Positions 16,220 through 24,220 of a stretch of DNA of 49,180 nucleotides are shown one piece after another. The notes under the pieces were generated by a model, which ran no database searches, had not been told where the DNA came from, and worked only from the letters and a program-made list of their open reading frames with translations. The stretch lies in NCBI GenBank assembly GCA_900757025.1, contig CAAEMG010000018.1, forward strand, positions 1-49,180, in the 5' to 3' direction. Position numbers and translations under genes: made by a program. The DNA comes from Clostridia bacterium (GTDB lineage: Bacteria; Bacillota; Clostridia; Lachnospirales; Anaerotignaceae). Within the stretch, counting starts at the first letter, position 1, and each line of letters begins with the position of its first letter.

Positions 16220-19030
16220 ATGAAAAAATTTTTTTATAAAAGACTGTCCGAGCTTGTAAAAAGCAGGCTGTTTGTTATGCTTGGCGGTGTAGTGCTGCTT
16301 TTCTCCATAATAGGCGCTCGTCTTTTTATGCTGCAAATTTTAGACGGCGAAGAGTATCTGCAGGCGGCAAAGGCAAGTATTATGCAGACCCTTTCCATAC
16401 CTGCCTCAAGAGGAACAATTTATGACCGCTATGGCCGTCCTCTTGCCACAAATCAGGCGGCGTTTTCCGTAAAGTTTGACGACAGCGTTAAACTTTCGCT
16501 TACAAACAGAAACAAACAGCTTTCAGACGCTGTAAAAACATATCTTGGAAGCGGAAATGACATTTCCGATACTCTTCCGATTACAAATTCATCTTCAAAC
16601 AGATCTTTTACTTTTTCAAACGAAGAAGATGAAACAAAATGGAAGCAGTCCATTGGTTTAAGCGGCAGACAGCTTAAAATGAGTGCAGACGAAGTATACG
16701 ATTTTCTTACGGAAAAATATATTTCCGATGACAGTTTAAACGAAGAAACAAAAAGAAAAATACTTTCATTGGCAACCGAAACCGATGACAAAAACCTTCT
16801 TATACTTTCTCTTATTCAGCTTTTGGATAAAAATAACGAAACTCTTGCCGATGACCTTCCTATTTCCAAAACAACGCCATATGCTTTCCTTTTTGACGGA
16901 AACAGCTCAAAAGAGGCATCTTGGAAAAAAGAAGTTTCAATGAAAGATGAAGAGCTTAATTATAACGCCGAACAGACAGTTGATTATTTGGAAAAACTTT
17001 TCGATATTCCGTCATGTCTTTCGGAAAATACAAAAAGAGAACTGCTTTCCGTTCGCTATGCCCTTTATCTTAAACGATACAGAAAATATCAGCCTGTTAC
17101 CATAGCTTTAAATGTAAACTCAAAAACAGTTTCTTCCATAGAAGAAAAAAATGATATTTTCCCGGGAGTTTATATAGATACCGATTCCCTTAGATATTAT
17201 AACTGCGGAGAATATTTTTCTCATATGCTTGGCTATATAGGCAAAATATCCGATACGGAATATGAAGAGCTTAAAGACGACGGATATACTTCCGACTCAA
17301 TAATAGGAAAAAGCGGCGTTGAAAGCCTTTATGAAAAACAGCTTAACGGTAAAGACGGCGAAAGAGTTGTTGAGGTTGATGCGGCAGGAAGAAGAATAAG
17401 CACAGTTGAAACAAAAGAGCCTGTTTCCGGCAGCAATGTTTATTTAACAATAGACGAAAAACTTCAAAAAACAGCTTTTGACAGTCTTGAATCGGCGCTT
17501 TCAGAAGTTCTTATAAGAAAACTTACATCTTCAAGCCTTAAAGATATGCCAATTTCTCTTAAAGAGCTTTTCGTTTCAATGGTAAACAGCAACAATGTTT
17601 CCATAAAAGATATATATAACTCTACAGACGGCGTTTCACTTCAGCTTAAAAATATGATACTTGCACAAAATCCTTCATTCGACCTTACAAAAGACGAAGA
17701 TATGGAAAGTGCAAAGCTTACGGTTACAAACGCCATAGAAAACAACACAATATCCGCAAAACAGATGATTCTTCTGCTTATAGAACAGGGCGTTATAACG
17801 GCAGACGATGATTATAAAGCAAAAATTCAAAGCGGAGCTATTTCTCCTCTTTCGGTAATAATAGAAAAACTCCGTTCAAAAGATTTGCGTCCTGCCGAAA
17901 CAGACCTTGACCCTTGCTCAGGCTCAGTTGTTGTTGAAAACATACACACAGGCGAAACTCTTGCCCTTGTTACCTACCCTTCCTACGACAACAACCGTTT
18001 TGTAAATAACTTCGATTCGGAATATTACAGCAAACTTCTTAATGACCCTGCAACACCTTTGGTAAACAGACCATTAAGACAGAAAAAAGCTCCGGGTTCA
18101 ACTTTCAAAATGGTTACGGCAATAGCCGGCCTTGAAACAGGCGTTATAACGCCTTACTCCTATATTACCGACCAAGGTACTTTCAAAAAGGCAGGTCTTC
18201 CATATGCAAGATGTTGGACAGTTACAAGCGGCGGAGGCAGCCACGGAGCAATAAATGTTTCTACAGCTCTTGAGGTTTCATGCAACTATTTCTTCTACGA
18301 AACGTCTTACCGTATGGGAAATACAGCCGAAGGAACAGCCACAAACAGCATAGAAACAATCAAAAAATATGCAGAAGCATTTGGTTTGGGCAACTACACC
18401 GGAATAGAGATAGGCGAATATGCACCAAATATTGCCTCTCCCGAATATAAAGAAGAAATAACAAAGCGTTTTAACCCCGATGCCACAACAAGCCAGACTC
18501 GTTGGACAGACGGCGACACAATAAGAGCCGCCATAGGCCAGTCGGTTAATAACTATGCTCCCGTTCATATGGCAAAATATGTTGCTACCCTTGCAAACGG
18601 CGGCACAAGATATACAATGCACATGATAGACAGAGTTGAAACGGCAGACGGCATTGTTACAGAACAAAAAACACCTACGGTTGAAAGCACCATAGACATA
18701 AAAGAAGAAAATCTTAAAGCCGTTTACCAAGGTATGCTTGCCGTTACAAGCGGCTCAAGAGGAACACTTAGGAAGGTATTTAAGGATTTTCCTATAAAAG
18801 TTGCCGCAAAAAGCGGTACTGCTCAGGAAAACCTTTCAAGAAGCTCACATACATGGTTTGTATGCTTTGCTCCTTATGATGACCCGCAGATTTCAATATC
18901 TGTAATGATTCCTTTCGGCGAAAACAGCTACTCTCCTGCCGCAGTTGTGGCAAAAGACGTAATATCCGAATATATGGGTCTTAACTATCAGCCAAGCAAC
19001 AACTATATGAAAAATACTCTTGCAAAATAA
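16220..19030 (+). CDS. mrdA: Class B penicillin-binding protein (PBP2-like), enlarged
   Basis: The 936-aa peptidoglycan transpeptidase is the presumed partner of RodA. It has one membrane anchor (about residues 16-38) and a pedestal starting ASRGTIYDRYGRPLATNQ. The transpeptidase motifs are S627-T-F-K (PGSTFKMV), S687-C-N and K864-S-G-T. It is about 220-300 residues longer than typical PBP2. One extra segment lies at about residues 90-285, between the pedestal start and RYRKYQPVTIAL. Another lies at about 425-565, between LTIDEKLQKTA and SGSVVVENI. Both extra regions are hydrophilic and rich in Lys, Glu, Asp and Ser. GGAGG precedes the ATG. Position after mreBCD supports an elongation role rather than SpoVD or FtsI. 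Confidence 0.93.
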   Translation: MKKFFYKRLSELVKSRLFVMLGGVVLLFSIIGARLFMLQILDGEEYLQAAKASIMQTLSIPASRGTIYDRYGRPLATNQAAFSVKFDDSVKLSLTNRNKQLSDAVKTYLGSGNDISDTLPITNSSSNRSFTFSNEEDETKWKQSIGLSGRQLKMSADEVYDFLTEKYISDDSLNEETKRKILSLATETDDKNLLILSLIQLLDKNNETLADDLPISKTTPYAFLFDGNSSKEASWKKEVSMKDEELNYNAEQTVDYLEKLFDIPSCLSENTKRELLSVRYALYLKRYRKYQPVTIALNVNSKTVSSIEEKNDIFPGVYIDTDSLRYYNCGEYFSHMLGYIGKISDTEYEELKDDGYTSDSIIGKSGVESLYEKQLNGKDGERVVEVDAAGRRISTVETKEPVSGSNVYLTIDEKLQKTAFDSLESALSEVLIRKLTSSSLKDMPISLKELFVSMVNSNNVSIKDIYNSTDGVSLQLKNMILAQNPSFDLTKDEDMESAKLTVTNAIENNTISAKQMILLLIEQGVITADDDYKAKIQSGAISPLSVIIEKLRSKDLRPAETDLDPCSGSVVVENIHTGETLALVTYPSYDNNRFVNNFDSEYYSKLLNDPATPLVNRPLRQKKAPGSTFKMVTAIAGLETGVITPYSYITDQGTFKKAGLPYARCWTVTSGGGSHGAINVSTALEVSCNYFFYETSYRMGNTAEGTATNSIETIKKYAEAFGLGNYTGIEIGEYAPNIASPEYKEEITKRFNPDATTSQTRWTDGDTIRAAIGQSVNNYAPVHMAKYVATLANGGTRYTMHMIDRVETADGIVTEQKTPTVESTIDIKEENLKAVYQGMLAVTSGSRGTLRKVFKDFPIKVAAKSGTAQENLSRSSHTWFVCFAPYDDPQISISVMIPFGENSYSPAAVVAKDVISEYMGLNYQPSNNYMKNTLAK

Positions 19031-19051
19031 CTTTTATGGAGGTTTGGTATT

Positions 19052-19615
19052 ATGATTACATTTGAACCCAGTGATGACATTAAAAAATCTTTTAAAAAAG
19101 AACAGGAAACTGAGGAAAAAGAAATTGAGGTAGGCGTTGCCGAATCCGGCACACCGGTTACAGATATAGTTGATGCTGCCGATGAGGCAGCAAAAGAAGC
19201 CGCAAAAGAGCCTGTGAAAGAAACAGAAGAACAGACCTCAAAAGAAGAAAAAATAAAAGAAACAATAGAAAACTCCTTTTCAATGGATGAAAATACAACT
19301 CTTTTCCATAAAGGAAATTTAAGAAACGGTATGTCCCTTGAATATGAAGGCAGCATTGTTCTTTTGGGCGATGTAAACCCAGGGGCACAGATAAAAGCTC
19401 TCGGAAACATACTTGTTCTCGGCTCTATAAAAGGAACTGTACACGCAGGCTGCGGCGGCAGCAGAGATGCTTTTGTTTTTGCCCTCAATATGCTTCCCGT
19501 TCAGCTTAGAATAGGCGATATTATAACACGTTTCCCCGACAACATACCAAAAACAAATCTTCATCCTGAATATGCTTATGTTGAAGACGGAAAAATATAT
19601 GTTTCAGAATTTTAA
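19052..19615 (+). CDS. minC: MinC C-terminal-domain protein without MinC_N
   Basis: The 187-aa protein has a beta-helical MinC C-terminal domain from about residue 88: LRNGMSLEYEGSIVLLGDVN, PGAQIKALGNILVLGSIKG and HAGCGGSRDAFVFAL. This domain binds MinD and dimerises. The first ~80 residues are not a MinC_N domain: they are highly charged, Glu/Lys/Ala-rich and probably disordered or coiled. MinC_N is the part that blocks FtsZ assembly in E. coli. GGAGG precedes ATG 19052. It follows mrdA by 21 bases and is upstream of minD with its own gap and promoter. Confidence 0.88.
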   Translation: MITFEPSDDIKKSFKKEQETEEKEIEVGVAESGTPVTDIVDAADEAAKEAAKEPVKETEEQTSKEEKIKETIENSFSMDENTTLFHKGNLRNGMSLEYEGSIVLLGDVNPGAQIKALGNILVLGSIKGTVHAGCGGSRDAFVFALNMLPVQLRIGDIITRFPDNIPKTNLHPEYAYVEDGKIYVSEF

Positions 19616-19657
19616 GCATATAAAAATTTAAAACTGTCGAATATTTTAAATATTTGC

Positions 19658-19686
19658 TTGAAAAAACAGGTGCAAAAAAGTAATAT
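19658..19686 (+). promoter_or_regulatory. Internal promoter before minD
   Basis: TTGAAA at 19658-19663 and TAATAT at 19681-19686 have 17-base spacing in the 149-bp minC-minD gap. It could express minDE and rodA independently of the mre genes. Confidence 0.65.
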
Positions 19687-19764
19687 TTTTGTTAAAATAT
19701 ACTTATATAGCTTTAATTTAAAAATAAAAAGTTTTATGCTTTTTTAATGGGAGGATTACAGCAC

Positions 19765-20559
19765 ATGAGTGAAGTAATAGTTGTAACAAGCGGAAAAGGC
19801 GGTGTAGGCAAAACCACAACCACTGCCAATTTAGGCTGCGGTCTTGCTCTTGCGGGCAAAAAAGTTGCCCTTGTAGATGCAGATATCGGTCTTAGAAACC
19901 TTGATGTTGTTATGGGTCTTGAAAACAGAATAGTTTATGACCTTGTAGATGTTGTTGAAGGAAACTGCAAACTTAAACAGGCTCTTATAAAAGATAAAAG
20001 ATATGCCGGTCTTTTCCTTCTTCCTGCCGCGCAGACAAGAGATAAAGACGCCGTTTCTCCGGAACAGATGGTTAAACTTTGCAACAGCCTTAAAGAAGAA
20101 GAATTTGACTACATAATTCTCGACTGCCCGGCAGGTATTGAACAAGGCTTTAAAAACGCCATTGCCGGTGCCGACAGAGCTCTTGTTGTAACAACACCTG
20201 AAGTTTCCGCAGTTAGAGATGCCGACAGAATAATAGGCCTTCTCGAAGCTAACGAACTTAATAACCCAAGCCTTATACTTAACCGTCTTAGAATAGATAT
20301 GGTTGAAAAAGGCGAAATGATGTCTATTGAAGATGTAACTGAAATTCTTGCCATAGATATTATAGGCGTTGTTCCCGATGATGAATCTATAGTAATACAG
20401 ACAAATAAAGGCGAACCTGCCGTTACTGTTGAAGATTCTAAAGCAGGACAGGCTTACAGAAACATTACAAAACGTATTATGGGCGAAGATGTTCCTCTTA
20501 TGGAATTTAAAACAGAAGAAACCTTTATGGACAAGCTTAAAAAGCTTTTCCGCCGCTAA
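19765..20559 (+). CDS. minD: Septum site-determining ATPase MinD
   Basis: The 264-aa deviant-Walker ATPase binds membrane in its ATP form and recruits MinC. The Walker motif is TSGKGGVGKTT near residues 8-18, with DADIGLRNLDVVMGLE and DCPAGIEQGF. The C-terminal amphipathic helix MDKLKKLFRR is the membrane-targeting sequence. GGGAGG (19749-19754) supports ATG 19765 over an upstream in-frame start. Confidence 0.97.
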   Translation: MSEVIVVTSGKGGVGKTTTTANLGCGLALAGKKVALVDADIGLRNLDVVMGLENRIVYDLVDVVEGNCKLKQALIKDKRYAGLFLLPAAQTRDKDAVSPEQMVKLCNSLKEEEFDYIILDCPAGIEQGFKNAIAGADRALVVTTPEVSAVRDADRIIGLLEANELNNPSLILNRLRIDMVEKGEMMSIEDVTEILAIDIIGVVPDDESIVIQTNKGEPAVTVEDSKAGQAYRNITKRIMGEDVPLMEFKTEETFMDKLKKLFRR

Positions 20560-20581
20560 GTTTGTTTAAGGGGTGACCAGT

Positions 20582-20878
20582 ATGGATTTTTCAGATTTTT
20601 TCAGCTTCTTTAAAAAGAAAGAGCCGGCTTCCGGTTCAGTTGCCAAAGACAGACTTAAACTTGTACTTGTACACGACAGAGTGGACTGCTCAACACAGGT
20701 GCTTGAAATGCTTAAAGGCGACATTATAAAAGTAATCTCAAACTATATGGAAATTGATGAAGATGAGCTTGATATAAATATCACTCAAACCAAATCTGAC
20801 GATAAGGCCGGCACAGTTCCCGTTCTTTACGCCAACATTCCTATAAAGAGCATGAGAAGAAATTCCGGCGGAAACTAA
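20582..20878 (+). CDS. minE: Cell division topological factor MinE
   Basis: The 98-aa protein has an N-terminal amphipathic membrane helix (FSDFFSFFKKK), the MinD-binding region RLKLVLVHDR and a dimerisation domain ending in YANIPIK. AAGGGG precedes ATG 20582. Its presence implies a MinCDE-type system rather than only DivIVA-based positioning. Confidence 0.94.
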   Translation: MDFSDFFSFFKKKEPASGSVAKDRLKLVLVHDRVDCSTQVLEMLKGDIIKVISNYMEIDEDELDINITQTKSDDKAGTVPVLYANIPIKSMRRNSGGN

Positions 20879-20908
20879 AACGCCATACAATTTTAAAAAA
20901 AACATCTG

Positions 20909-20940
20909 AGGCTTCCTGTTCCTTTGGGAAGCCTGTTTTT
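20909..20940 (+). terminator. Terminator-like hairpin after minE
   Basis: AGGCTTCC (20909-20916) pairs with GGAAGCCT (20927-20934), followed by GTTTTTAAA. It separates minE from rodA and may attenuate expression of rodA, mgsA and the DUF1294 gene. Confidence 0.75.
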
Positions 20941-21002
20941 AAATTACAGAAATTGTTTAAATTTTCTTTAAAGGGAAATAATTTACGGAGAACAAGAAAT
21001 AA

Positions 21003-22145
21003 ATGGATATTAAAAAATTTTTAAATAATGCAGACTGGGCTCTTATCATAGCCGTATGCCTTCTTTCCGTTTTCGGCATTATATGTATAGGCTCGGCAAC
21101 ACATATTAACCTTGGCGAAAGCGCATCAAACTATTATTCCCAAATGGCATGGTTTGCCATAGGAATAGTTATACTTGTGTTTTTTTCACACATTAATATA
21201 GATAATGTTGCCCATTATTACCGCCAGCTTTATATTGCCATGCTTGTTATGCTGCTTGCGGTTTTAATATTCGGAAGAAGTGTAAACGGTGCAAAACGAT
21301 GGATTTATTTCGGCCCAATAGGCATACAGCCGTCAGAATTCACAAAAATTATTATGATAATTTGCCTATCGAAACTAATTGACAAAAACCGTGATAGCGT
21401 AAATAATATAAGTATACTTGCAGCAATAACAGTTTTGGTTATGATACCTATTTTGCTCATACAAAGGCAGCCTTCCCTTTCGGCAAGTCTTGTTTTGCTT
21501 GCCATATATGCTGTAGAGCTTTTTGCCGCAGGTCTTGACTATAAATATATATGGCGTGTAGCCGTTGTGGTTTTACCCATACTTATTTTTATACTTTGGG
21601 ATGTACAAAACCCAAATCCCATATTGGTTGATAAAATATTTCATCCGCATCAGATAGAAAGAATACTTACATTTGTAAATCCTTCTGCAGATTCCGATGC
21701 CTATTATCAAACCATGAAATCCATAAACGCCATAGGCTCAGGCCAGCTTGCGGGCAAAGGACTTTACGAAGGAACACTTAATCAGCTCAGCTATCTTCCC
21801 GAACCTCAAAATGACTTTATTTTTTCGGTTATAGGCGAAGAATTTGGCTTTATAGGCTGCATGGGCGTTCTTATACTTGAATTTTTTGTTGTTTTCAGAT
21901 GTATGCTTATAGCCATAAACTGTACAAACAGTTATTACAGGTTTATAGCTATCGGCATAGCAGGAATGTTTGCATTCCAGACATTTGTAAACACCGGCGT
22001 TGCTACGGGAATATTGCCAAACACCGGTATGTCCCTTCCTTTTGTAAGCTACGGCGGAAGTTCTATGTGGACAAATATGGCCGCTGTAGGTCTTGCCATA
22101 AACATAGGCCTAAAGCGTTCAAAATCATTATTTGAGGAGGTATGA
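21003..22145 (+). CDS. rodA: RodA/FtsW-type peptidoglycan glycosyltransferase
   Basis: The 380-aa SEDS protein has about ten membrane helices. Conserved segments include GRSVNGAKRWIYFGPIGIQPSEFTK, the loop ending in PEPQNDFIFSVIGEEFGFIG and the C-terminal LPNTGMSLPFVSYGGSSM. It polymerises lipid II with a class B PBP partner; linkage to mreBCD and mrdA favours RodA over FtsW or SpoVE. CGGAG lies about 11 bases before the ATG. The mgsA ribosome site overlaps its end. Confidence 0.93.
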   Translation: MDIKKFLNNADWALIIAVCLLSVFGIICIGSATHINLGESASNYYSQMAWFAIGIVILVFFSHINIDNVAHYYRQLYIAMLVMLLAVLIFGRSVNGAKRWIYFGPIGIQPSEFTKIIMIICLSKLIDKNRDSVNNISILAAITVLVMIPILLIQRQPSLSASLVLLAIYAVELFAAGLDYKYIWRVAVVVLPILIFILWDVQNPNPILVDKIFHPHQIERILTFVNPSADSDAYYQTMKSINAIGSGQLAGKGLYEGTLNQLSYLPEPQNDFIFSVIGEEFGFIGCMGVLILEFFVVFRCMLIAINCTNSYYRFIAIGIAGMFAFQTFVNTGVATGILPNTGMSLPFVSYGGSSMWTNMAAVGLAINIGLKRSKSLFEEV

Positions 22146-22149
22146 TAAA

Positions 22150-22545
22150 GTGAATATAGCATTAATAGCACACGACAACAAAAAGAAACTTATGGAAAAC
22201 CTCTGTATTGCCTACAGACACATTTTAACAAAACACACCCTGTATGCAACAGGCACAACAGGCAGACTTGTGGAAGAAGCAGCCAACCTTTCTGTGCACA
22301 AATATCTTGCGGGACATTTAGGCGGAGAACAGCAGCTTGGCAGCCAGGTTGCAAGCAACGACATCGACCTTGTTATCTTCCTCAGAGATCCTGTTTCTCC
22401 TAAATATTCCGAACCTAACATCAACAGTATACTCCGTCTTTGCGATTTGCATAATATTCCGCTTGCAAGCAACCTTGCAACTGCCGAAATTTTGCTTCTT
22501 GCTCTCGACAGAGGTGACCTTGACTGGAGAAATGTGGTGAAATAA
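22150..22545 (+). CDS. mgsA: Methylglyoxal synthase-like protein
   Basis: The 131-aa protein has the MgsA fold: NIALIAHDNKKK at the N-terminus, LYATGTTGRLVEEA, an LGGEQQLGS loop, FLRDP and IPLASNLATAEILL. MgsA converts dihydroxyacetone phosphate to methylglyoxal. The E. coli catalytic Asp71 (GGDQQ) is Glu here, and the equivalents of His98 and Asp101 are Ser and Asn, so activity may be changed. GAGGAGGT (22134-22141) lies 8 bases before GTG 22150. mgsA next to rodA is usual in Clostridia. Confidence 0.85.
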   Translation: MNIALIAHDNKKKLMENLCIAYRHILTKHTLYATGTTGRLVEEAANLSVHKYLAGHLGGEQQLGSQVASNDIDLVIFLRDPVSPKYSEPNINSILRLCDLHNIPLASNLATAEILLLALDRGDLDWRNVVK

Positions 22546-22548
22546 AAT

Positions 22549-22848
22549 ATGAATTTAACTTTGCTGGCAAAGGTTGTGCTTGTATATTATGTAATAATAA
22601 ATATGGTTCTTCTTGTTTCAATGGCTCTTGACAAAGTTTTTGCCATAAAAGGCAAACGCCGCATACCTGAATCGACACTTTTTATAATGTCTTTTCTCGG
22701 CGGTGCTGTTGGCGGTTTTGCCGGTATGTTTGCGTGCCACCACAAAACAAAGAAACCTCAGTTTTATATAATATATGCCATTTCTTTTGTTCTTCATGCG
22801 GCACTGCTATATTTTGTTTTCACAAAATTTCATTTTTTTGTAAAATAA
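22549..22848 (+). CDS. DUF1294 family membrane protein
   Basis: The 99-aa protein has two or three membrane helices. The DUF1294 pattern is visible: a first helix, MALDKVFAIKGKRRIPESTL, then a FLGGAVGGFAGMF helix, then HHKTKKPQF. It has no known function. It starts 3 bases after the mgsA stop and is the last gene of the cluster before a terminator. Confidence 0.85.
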   Translation: MNLTLLAKVVLVYYVIINMVLLVSMALDKVFAIKGKRRIPESTLFIMSFLGGAVGGFAGMFACHHKTKKPQFYIIYAISFVLHAALLYFVFTKFHFFVK

Positions 22849-22850
22849 AA

Positions 22851-22879
22851 GGAAGTCCTTAGCGGGCTTCCCTTTTTTT
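22851..22879. terminator. Bidirectional terminator
   Basis: GGAAGTCC and GGGCTTCC pair around a short loop and are followed by CTTTTTTT. It separates the convergent DUF1294 and SHOCT-like genes. Confidence 0.8.
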
Positions 22880-22880
22880 A

Positions 22881-23357
22881 TTATTCTTCTGTTTTTTCTT
22901 CGGCTTCTTCTTTCTTTTCAGCCTCTTCTATAGGAATGATTTTTACATCCTCTTCAAAGTCGCTTTCTGTTACTTCGTCCGTATCTTCCGTTTCCGGTTC
23001 AGGCTGAACTTCTTCTTCCTGAGAGCCTCTTCTTTCTTTTATTTTTTCTTTAATTTCATTGGCTTTCTCTGTAAATGTTCCTGCGGCTTTTTTAATGGAT
23101 GGGCTCATATCGTCAACAACCTTTTCCATTTTTTCGCCTGTTGCTTTGGCTAAAGGCTTTGCGTCGTTTACAAGCTTTTCTGTTTTTTCGCCAACTGTTT
23201 TGGCAAAAACATTTAACTTTTCGCCGGCCTTAGACATAAACTTTTCAATACCCTCACCCTTTGAACCGTTTAAAGCGTTTAAAAGAGTTGCTGCTTCGTC
23301 AACTGTGATAATTCCTTTTTCAACCATAGATAAAATTGCCATTCTCTCTTCTTTCAT
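22881..23357 (-). CDS. SHOCT-like domain protein with charged helical tail
   Basis: The 158-aa protein starts with about 30 residues resembling the SHOCT-like N-terminal domain of YvlB/LiaX proteins (RMAILSMVEKGIITVDEAAT, then LLNALNG). The middle (about 35-110) is a Lys/Glu/Ala amphipathic helix with repeated GEKxEKxV units, and the tail is strongly acidic. AAGGGG precedes the ATG. YvlB/LiaX-type proteins are linked to envelope stress, but the C-terminal adhesin-like part of those proteins is absent here. The gene directly follows an unknown membrane protein (32 bases) and may share its transcript. Confidence 0.6.
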   Translation of the reverse strand: MKEERMAILSMVEKGIITVDEAATLLNALNGSKGEGIEKFMSKAGEKLNVFAKTVGEKTEKLVNDAKPLAKATGEKMEKVVDDMSPSIKKAAGTFTEKANEIKEKIKERRGSQEEEVQPEPETEDTDEVTESDFEEDVKIIPIEEAEKKEEAEEKTEE

Positions 23358-23389
23358 GGTTAAAGCCCCTTTCTTAAATACGAAATTTG

Positions 23390-24205
23390 TTATTTCAAAA
23401 TAGCTGCCTTAAAAACAGCAAGTATTTTTTCAAAACTCATTCCCATCGGTATTCTATACAAAAACAATATTATTACTAAAACCAATAAAACCGAAAATAC
23501 TGCTTTTCTTATAAGAATACGGTTCACACGTTTCTTTTGTCTGCTTGTGTTTGTAAAAAGCTCTTTTCCCGATACATACATTCCGCCTAAAATACCCTTT
23601 CGCACATTAAGCACAAATGATTTTTCTCCCTTTAAAAGCATTGAAGCTCTGTTTGTTGTATAAAAAACATAATTCCTGCCGTTCTGCACACCTTTTATGC
23701 CTGTCTGTCTGCCGTTTTTTCTGTATGGGCTGCATTTTATTATTATAAATTCCTCTTTTTTTGAAAAATATTTATCAACGGCATAAATAAATATCTTTGA
23801 GGAACAAACAGCACCTATAAGCCCCCATAAAAGGCTTATATAAAGTCCGAAACCGCCTAAAACCGACAAAAAAGGCATATATCCTGCGCTGTAGCTTTGC
23901 AGGGCAAAGAAAAAGGAAACTGCCGAATTTACAACATAGGAAGCATATATAAAAACTCTGCCGTTTTTTCTGTTTTCAATGTCCCAAAGTCTTATGTTTT
24001 TAAAGGCATATATGGTTTCCGCCGAAAAAATAAGCCATATAAGTATTACAAGACCGTCAATTCCTTCATTCTCAACGCCGAAAACAAAAAAGAACACGGG
24101 AAGTGACCATACAATAAGAGAAAGATACAGCTTTCTTCCACTTACGGCACACATTACTGCGCCGTAAAAAACAAGCAGTAAAGCCGCTATGCCCAAAACA
24201 GCCAT
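23390..24205 (-). CDS. Membrane protein of unknown function
   Basis: The 271-aa protein is not recognised. It has five or so hydrophobic segments in residues 1-145, then a soluble basic domain of about 80 residues (CSPYRKNGRQTGIKGV, a short strand-rich region, LLKGEKSFVLNVRKGILGG), and one final membrane segment near 235-255. GGGAGG precedes the ATG. It follows the radical SAM gene by 15 bases and precedes the SHOCT-like gene, so the three may be one transcript. Confidence 0.6.
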   Translation of the reverse strand: MAVLGIAALLLVFYGAVMCAVSGRKLYLSLIVWSLPVFFFVFGVENEGIDGLVILIWLIFSAETIYAFKNIRLWDIENRKNGRVFIYASYVVNSAVSFFFALQSYSAGYMPFLSVLGGFGLYISLLWGLIGAVCSSKIFIYAVDKYFSKKEEFIIIKCSPYRKNGRQTGIKGVQNGRNYVFYTTNRASMLLKGEKSFVLNVRKGILGGMYVSGKELFTNTSRQKKRVNRILIRKAVFSVLLVLVIILFLYRIPMGMSFEKILAVFKAAILK

Positions 24206-24220
24206 TTTAAATGCCTCCCG

